From the NCBI RefSeq assembly GCF_029714325.1, contig NZ_CP121666.1, forward strand, positions 124,001 through 188,000: a DNA stretch of 64,000 nt, given 5' to 3'. Made by a program: the position numbers and the translations under genes. This document shows positions 59,037 through 64,000 of the stretch, piece by piece (position 1 is the first letter of the stretch; every line of letters starts with the position of its first letter). This DNA comes from Bradyrhizobium sp. CB1717 (GTDB taxonomy: Bacteria > Pseudomonadota > Alphaproteobacteria > Rhizobiales > Xanthobacteraceae). The notes beneath the pieces are model-generated. The model did not search any database. It had not been told where the DNA came from and saw nothing but the letters and a program-made list of their open reading frames with translations.

Positions 59037-59771
59037 ATGACGAAAAAGACAGCGGATCGACGTCGCGGCTTAAGCATTGCGCTGGCGGTGACGGGGCTCT
59101 CCATCATGCTCGGCGCCTGCAACACCACCGGCGAGATCGTCACCCAGACGGTGCCGACCGACTACCGCCAGCGCCACCCGATCGCGGTGCAGGAGGCCAA
59201 GAAGTCGATCGTGATCTTCGTCGGCAAGGCGCGCGGCGGCCTCTCGGACGCGCAGCACTCCGACGTCGCAGGCATCGCCCGGGACTGGGTGCGCGAAGGC
59301 AGCGGCTCCGTCGTCGTCGACGTGCCTGTAGACACCGCCAATTCGCGCGCTGCGGCGGCGACCTATCAGGAAATCCGTTCCGTGCTGGCATCCGGCGGCG
59401 TGCCGTCGCGCGCCATCGTCAAGCATCCCTATCGGCCCGAGGATCCCGCCCTGCTGCCCACCATCCGCCTCAGCTATTCCAGGATCGCCGCGGTCGCCGG
59501 CCCCTGCGGGCTGTGGCCGGAGGACGTCGGGCCGTCCATCCTGGATCCCGGCTACAACGAGAACCGGCCGTACTTCAATCTGGGCTGCGCCAGCCAGCGC
59601 AACCTCGCGGCGATGATCGACAATCCCGCCGACCTCGAGCAGCCGCGGTCGGAAACACCGGTTTATACCGCGCGGCGCGACGTCGCCTTCGACCGCTATC
59701 GCAAGGGCACCCCGATCGCCACTCCCAATCCCGACGCCGAGAAGGCCAAACTCAGCGACACAGGCAAATGA
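59037..59771 (+). CDS. cpaD: CpaD-family pilus lipoprotein
   Basis: The 244-residue protein has a lipoprotein signal (ALAVTGLSIMLGACNTTG, lipobox MLGAC), the CpaD-type NYRQRHPI-like segment (TDYRQRHPIAVQEAKKSI) and ends with GCASQRNLAAMIDNPADLEQ typical of CpaD. It is an outer-membrane lipoprotein that supports the Tad secretin. The stop overlaps cpaE's start as ATGA. Confidence 0.95.
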   Translation: MTKKTADRRRGLSIALAVTGLSIMLGACNTTGEIVTQTVPTDYRQRHPIAVQEAKKSIVIFVGKARGGLSDAQHSDVAGIARDWVREGSGSVVVDVPVDTANSRAAAATYQEIRSVLASGGVPSRAIVKHPYRPEDPALLPTIRLSYSRIAAVAGPCGLWPEDVGPSILDPGYNENRPYFNLGCASQRNLAAMIDNPADLEQPRSETPVYTARRDVAFDRYRKGTPIATPNPDAEKAKLSDTGK

Positions 59772-61060
59772 CAGGCTTCAACGACGAAGAAGAAGCGGAC
59801 GATCCGCGGCACCCCGAGGAACACATTGCACCGGTTCCTCGCATCTCCGTGCAGGCCTTCTGCGAGACCGACCAGACGCTCAAGGCGGTGACCGCCGCGG
59901 GCGAGGATCGCCGGCTCGCCAAGGCGCATCTCACCGCCAAGGAAGGCGGCTTGGCTGCGGCGATCGAAGTCTATGAATCGATGCCGACGCCGAACGTGAT
60001 CGTGATCGAATCCGACGGCACGCGCGACATCCTCGAAGGTCTCGACGATCTCGCCGGCGTCTGCGATCCCGGCACCCGCGTGGTCGTGATCGGCAATCCC
60101 AGCGATACCGCGCCCTATCGCGAGCTGGTGCGGCGCGGCGTCAACGACTACGTCGTCGGCCCGGTCGAGACGCTCGACGTGGTCCGCTCGATCTGCAGCC
60201 TGTTCTCGGCGTCCGAAGCCATCATCACCGGCCGCGTCATCGCGGTGGTCGGCGCCAAGGGCGGCGTCGGCGCGTCCACCGTCGCGCACAACGTGGCCTG
60301 GACCATCGCCCGCGACCTTTCGCTCGATTCCGTCGTGATCGATCTCGACCTCGCCTTCGGCACTGCGGGTCTCGATTACAACCAGGACCCGGCGCAGGGG
60401 ATCGCCAATGCGGTGCTGTCGCAGGACCGGCCCGACACGGCGCTGATGGAGCGCCTGCTCGCCAAATGCACCGATCGCCTCAGCCTGCTCGCTGCGCCCG
60501 CCACCCTCGACCGCGTCTATGATTTCGGCGCCGAAGCGTTCGACGCGGTGTTCGACACGCTGCGCATGACCACGCCCTGCATCGTGCTCGACGTTCCCCA
60601 TCAATGGTCCGCCTGGACCAAGCGCGCGCTGGTCAACGCCGACGACATCGTGATCGTGGCCGAGCCCGATCTCGCCAACCTGCGCAACACCAAGAACATG
60701 CTGAGCGTGCTGAAGGCGGCGCGGCCGAACGACCGGCCGCCGCTGTACTGCATCAACCAGGTCGGCATGCACAAGCGCGCGGAGATCGAGGTCAAGGCGT
60801 TCGCCAAGACCATGGAGAGCCAGCCGATCGCGGTGATCCCGTTCGATTCGAAGCTGTTCTCGACCGCGGCCAATAACGGCCAGATGATCGCGGAGGTCTC
60901 CAAGAACCACCGCACCACCGAGCTGTTCCAGACCATGGCCAACCGCCTCGCCGGGCGCGGCGAGGTGAAGAAGCCGAAGCGTTCGCTGCTCGGCCCGCTC
61001 CTGAAGAAGCTGAAGGGCCGCTCGGGTCGCGGATCCGCCCCGCATCGCAAGGCGTCGTAG
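59768..61060 (+). CDS. cpaE: CpaE-family pilus assembly ATPase
   Basis: The 430-residue protein has a receiver-like N-terminal domain (residues 30-145, atypical: no clear acid pocket seen) and a ParA/MinD-type ATPase domain with the deviant Walker A VVGAKGGVGAST (K164-T171), then DLDLAFGTAGLDYNQDPAQG. It localises the Tad machinery. The start overlaps the cpaD stop. No cpaF, tadB or tadC follows; the next gene is on the other strand. Confidence 0.95.
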   Translation: MTGFNDEEEADDPRHPEEHIAPVPRISVQAFCETDQTLKAVTAAGEDRRLAKAHLTAKEGGLAAAIEVYESMPTPNVIVIESDGTRDILEGLDDLAGVCDPGTRVVVIGNPSDTAPYRELVRRGVNDYVVGPVETLDVVRSICSLFSASEAIITGRVIAVVGAKGGVGASTVAHNVAWTIARDLSLDSVVIDLDLAFGTAGLDYNQDPAQGIANAVLSQDRPDTALMERLLAKCTDRLSLLAAPATLDRVYDFGAEAFDAVFDTLRMTTPCIVLDVPHQWSAWTKRALVNADDIVIVAEPDLANLRNTKNMLSVLKAARPNDRPPLYCINQVGMHKRAEIEVKAFAKTMESQPIAVIPFDSKLFSTAANNGQMIAEVSKNHRTTELFQTMANRLAGRGEVKKPKRSLLGPLLKKLKGRSGRGSAPHRKAS

Positions 61061-61089
61061 GTTTCGCGTACGGAAAACCCGGCGGCGGG

Positions 61090-61878
61090 CTACTTCTCGG
61101 CCCGCTGCTGCTGCTTCTTCGCCAGCAGCTGCCGCAGCGCCGAGACCTTGGCCGCGGCCTGGTCCGGCGGCAAATCTGCCTTCACGAGGATTTCAGCCTC
61201 GGCCTCGCGGCCCTGCAATCCCAGCACGAGCGCGAGATTGGCACGGATCCGCACGTCGTTCTGATTGCGCTGATGGGCGCGGCCGAGCACCTGTTCGGCC
61301 CGCGGCAGATTGTTCTGGAGCATGTAGGACAGGCCGAGATTGGACAGAACCTGCGGCTCGTCAGGCACGATCTTCAAGGCGCTGGCGTAATATTGCTGCG
61401 CCTCCTCGTTGCGGCCGAGCTGATCGAGCGCCGCGCCCTGCGCCGACAGGATCCGCCAATCGGGATCCTCGGGCGAATGCGCGCGGCCCAGAACGTCGAA
61501 CGCCTGCTGGAAATTGCCGTTGTCGGCGAGCGCGCGGCCGTAGCCGGCGAGCAGCGCCTTGTTGCTGGGATGGGCGAGCACGGCCTGCTCGAGCACCGCG
61601 ACCGCCTGAGCGCGCTGGCCGGTGTCGCGCAGCGCCTTGCCGTATTCGATCGCAATAGCGGGATCGCTCGGCTTGGCGCGATAGCGCTCACGCAGCGCGT
61701 CCATGTCCGACCTGACGTCAGCCTTGGCGTCGGCCTTGCCGGCTGCTTCCGTCTTGCCGCCGAGCGCGCCGGTGACGTCCTCGAGGCTCGTCGTCTGACA
61801 GCCGCCGAGGGCAAGCGCGATGAGGGCGGGAAGCAGCAATCTCGCCGGGGGGAAGGCGAGGGACGAACGCTTGGGCAT
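61090..61878 (-). CDS. TadD-like TPR lipoprotein
   Basis: The 262-residue protein has a lipoprotein signal (LLLPALIALALGGCQTTSLE, lipobox LGGC) and several tetratricopeptide repeats (AIEYGKALRDTGQRAQAVAV, LLAGYGRALADNGNFQQAFD, GAALDQLGRNEEAQQYYASA, NLGLSYMLQNNLPRAEQVLG). TadD is a pilotin-like TPR protein of the Tad system. It is convergent with cpaE. The ATG at 61878 is preferred over a TTG at 61896. Confidence 0.88.
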   Translation of the reverse strand: MPKRSSLAFPPARLLLPALIALALGGCQTTSLEDVTGALGGKTEAAGKADAKADVRSDMDALRERYRAKPSDPAIAIEYGKALRDTGQRAQAVAVLEQAVLAHPSNKALLAGYGRALADNGNFQQAFDVLGRAHSPEDPDWRILSAQGAALDQLGRNEEAQQYYASALKIVPDEPQVLSNLGLSYMLQNNLPRAEQVLGRAHQRNQNDVRIRANLALVLGLQGREAEAEILVKADLPPDQAAAKVSALRQLLAKKQQQRAEK

Positions 61879-61958
61879 ACTCTGATCACTCGGCAACTGA
61901 TCAGAGATGCTTACCGATTAACGCTAAAGTCCCGTTAAGGACGCGACCCTGTTGAGGT

Positions 61959-62204
61959 CTAGTCGGTGAATTCGGCACCGAATTCGCAGCCGATGCGCCA
62001 GCGCAGGCGGCATTGGCGGGAATAGTCCGGCGCGAAGATGATGGTGAATTGCGGCGGCACTTCCAGAAATTCCGCCACGACTTTCACGCCCCCGTCCGAG
62101 ATATCCGTGATCGTGCAGTCCCTGGGCAGCGAGCCCGCCCCAAAATGAATCTTGGCGAGCCGGCTGCACACCCGACGTTCGCTTCTCCGGCGATTTGCAA
62201 GCAT
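61959..62204 (-). CDS. PilZ domain-containing protein
   Basis: The 81-residue protein is essentially a bare PilZ domain: the RxxxR-type start (NRRRSERR) and the DISDGGVKV motif (D/N-x-S-x-x-G) form the c-di-GMP pocket. It probably binds c-di-GMP and acts on partners. It lies near the Tad genes but with its own transcript. The ATG at 62204 is the start. Confidence 0.85.
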   Translation of the reverse strand: MLANRRRSERRVCSRLAKIHFGAGSLPRDCTITDISDGGVKVVAEFLEVPPQFTIIFAPDYSRQCRLRWRIGCEFGAEFTD

Positions 62205-62430
62205 TTGAACTGTTCACCCGTTAGACCACGGCCCATCCCGCACCCTCAGGAGTAGCGGACATTCGTTGGAATGTGCTGAGAACAGAAGCTCGCATTCAAG
62301 GCGTAGTGTCGGGATCGCGTTTACGATTGGTTAGGGCTTGCCCCGGCCCCGGAGATGTTCCCGTATTGTTCTTGCGAAGCGCCACGCCTCCTGCTACCCT
62401 TGATTGTGCGAGAGGGCAGGCTGGGTCGGC

Positions 62431-63969
62431 ATGGTTCAACGGGTTTCTACCGTCGCCTTTGAGGGGATCGAGGCCCGCGCGGTCGACGTGCAGGTGCAGG
62501 TCGCGCCTGGTCTGCCGGCCTTTGCCATCGTCGGCCTGCCTGACAAGGCGGTGTCGGAGGCGCGCGAGCGGGTGCGCTCGGCGCTGATCGCCTCAGGGCT
62601 CGCGCTGACGGCGCGGCGGATCATCGTCAATCTGGCGCCCGCCGATCTGCCCAAGGAAGGCAGCCATTACGACCTGCCGATCGCGCTCGGGCTGATGGCG
62701 GCGATCGGCGCGATCCCGCCGGATGCGCTGACCGGCTTTACCGTGCTCGGCGAGCTCGGCCTCGACGGCTCGATCGCAGCCGTCGCCGGCGTGCTTCCCG
62801 CCGCGATCGGTGCCAATCAGCGCGAGGAAGGGCTGATCTGCCCGGCGTCCTGCGGTTCGGAAGCGGCGTGGGCGAGCCCCGATATCCAGATCATCGCCGC
62901 GCAATCGCTGATCCAGATCGCCAACCACTTCAAGGGCACGCAGGTGCTGTCGCGGCCCTCGCCGAAAGTGCACGAGGCCGCCGCTTCAAAGCTCGACCTG
63001 CGCGATATCAAGGGCCAGGAGAGCGCCAAGCGCGCGCTGGAGATCGCCGCCGCCGGCGGACATCACCTCCTGATGATCGGCGCGCCCGGCGCCGGCAAGT
63101 CGATGCTGGCCGCGCGCCTGCCCTCCATTCTTCCGCCGCTGTCGCCGGGCGAGCTGCTCGAGGTCTCGATGATCGCTTCCGTGGCCGGCGAAATCGAGGG
63201 CGGCGCGCTGACGTCGCGGCGGCCGTTCCGCTCGCCGCATCACTCCGCCAGCATGGCCGCGCTCACCGGCGGCGGCATGCGTGCTAAACCCGGCGAGATC
63301 TCGCTCGCGCATCAGGGCGTGCTGTTCCTCGACGAGCTGCCGGAGTTCGATCCCCGCGTGCTGGATTCGCTGCGCCAGCCGCTGGAGAACGGCGAGGTCT
63401 CCGTCTCCCGCGCCAATCACCGCGTCACCTATCCTGCGCGCTTCATGCTGGTCGCGGCGATGAATCCCTGCCGCTGCGGCAACGCCTTCGAGCCCGGTTA
63501 CGCCTGCAAGCGCGGCCGCATCGATCGCTGCACCTCCGACTACCAGGCCCGCATTTCCGGCCCGCTGATGGACCGCATCGACCTGCGCATCGAGGTGCCG
63601 GCCGTGACGGCCGCCGACCTGATCCTGCCGCCGCCGGCGGAGGGCTCGGCCGAGGTCGCCGCGCGCGTGGCGGCGGCGCGCGACATCCAGCTCGCGCGTT
63701 ACGCCGATGCAGGCTTGCCCAACATCCGCACCAATGCCGAGGCGCCGGCCTCCGTGCTGGAGGAGATCGCAAGGCCCGATGCGCAGGGTCAAAAACTGCT
63801 GCGCGATGCTGCCGAGACCATGCGGCTGTCGGCGCGCGGCTATCACCGTGTGCTGCGGGTGGCGCGGACGCTCGCCGACCTCGATCATGCCGACAAGATC
63901 GGCCGGCTGCATCTCGCCGAGGCGCTGTCCTACCGCGCACTCGCGGAGGATGTGCGCCAGCTCGCCTGA
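62431..63969 (+). CDS. yifB: YifB/ComM-family Mg-chelatase-like AAA ATPase
   Basis: The 512-residue protein has an N-terminal Lon-like (ChlI) domain (VDVQVQVAPGLPAFAIVGLP, IIVNLAPADLPKEGSHYDLP), AAA core with Walker A IGAPGAGKSMLA, Walker B VLFLDELPEF, the zinc-like PCRCGNAFEPGYACKRGRID segment and a C-terminal Mg_chelatase domain. ComM drives branch migration during natural transformation and related recombination in other bacteria. The start at 62431 fits the conserved MVQRVSTVAFEGIEA. Confidence 0.93.
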   Translation: MVQRVSTVAFEGIEARAVDVQVQVAPGLPAFAIVGLPDKAVSEARERVRSALIASGLALTARRIIVNLAPADLPKEGSHYDLPIALGLMAAIGAIPPDALTGFTVLGELGLDGSIAAVAGVLPAAIGANQREEGLICPASCGSEAAWASPDIQIIAAQSLIQIANHFKGTQVLSRPSPKVHEAAASKLDLRDIKGQESAKRALEIAAAGGHHLLMIGAPGAGKSMLAARLPSILPPLSPGELLEVSMIASVAGEIEGGALTSRRPFRSPHHSASMAALTGGGMRAKPGEISLAHQGVLFLDELPEFDPRVLDSLRQPLENGEVSVSRANHRVTYPARFMLVAAMNPCRCGNAFEPGYACKRGRIDRCTSDYQARISGPLMDRIDLRIEVPAVTAADLILPPPAEGSAEVAARVAAARDIQLARYADAGLPNIRTNAEAPASVLEEIARPDAQGQKLLRDAAETMRLSARGYHRVLRVARTLADLDHADKIGRLHLAEALSYRALAEDVRQLA

Positions 63970-64000
63970 TCATTCTGCGCATCAACCCGGCGGTAACGAG

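Overview
The window reads as an ordinary chromosomal stretch of a high-GC alphaproteobacterium, most probably Bradyrhizobium or a close relative in the Nitrobacteraceae. This rests on gene order (lptC-lptA-lptB-rpoN-hpf-ptsN; dnaK-dnaJ with a rhizobial pmtA methyltransferase behind dnaJ; hrcA-grpE opposite rph-rdgB-hemW), on the protein sequences, and on many short palindromic repeats typical of these genomes. No phage, insertion sequence, CRISPR array or rRNA operon is visible. The only tRNA found is a tRNA-Leu(CAG).

Layout. 1-7.8 kb (minus strand): ptsN (partial), hpf, rpoN, the LPS-export genes lptB/lptA/lptC, a short ribonuclease D and a UbiA-type prenyltransferase with an N-terminal HAD-like domain. 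8-14 kb: an MFS transporter, tRNA-Leu, an NDUFA9-like reductase, a DprE2-like/DprE1-like pair and uppP. With the UbiA protein, the DprE pair looks like a decaprenyl-phospho-D-arabinose pathway. 14-18.5 kb: a GST, queG, a thioesterase-like protein, an NTF2-like protein and an alpha/beta hydrolase. 18.5-25.3 kb: translation genes infC (apparent AUU start), rpmI, rplT, pheS and pheT. A DUF559 nuclease gene framed by almost perfect 46-bp inverted repeats sits between pheS and pheT.

25-39 kb: a TauE/SafE permease, a Tat-exported amine oxidase, a papain-like C92 protein, a CsoR/copper-ATPase pair sharing an operator, nikR, an EI24/CysZ-like membrane protein, nth, DUF2244, an Ada-like regulator/methyltransferase, gpmA, dapB, DUF1330, pyrF and an FMN reductase. 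39-48 kb: pmtA, dnaJ and dnaK (heat-shock promoter visible), an exported protein, an exported nicotinamidase, grpE and hrcA. 47.5-54 kb: rph, rdgB, hemW, an LpoA/LppC-like lipoprotein, rsmI, yraN and gshB. 54-62 kb: an AraC regulator, two small exported proteins and a Tad/Flp pilus block cpaB-cpaC-cpaD-cpaE, preceded by a strongly structured leader. It is followed by a convergent TadD-like lipoprotein and a PilZ protein. The window closes with a YifB/ComM ATPase.

Most genes are housekeeping. The best candidates for something new are (i) the DUF559 gene inside a repeat pair that occurs elsewhere here without the gene, suggesting a REP/REPIN-like element with its own nuclease; (ii) the split D-arabinosyl-donor pathway outside Actinobacteria; and (iii) the cpaB 5' leader, which can sequester its own ribosome-binding site. 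All functions come from reading the sequence and remembered family features; no database search was run.
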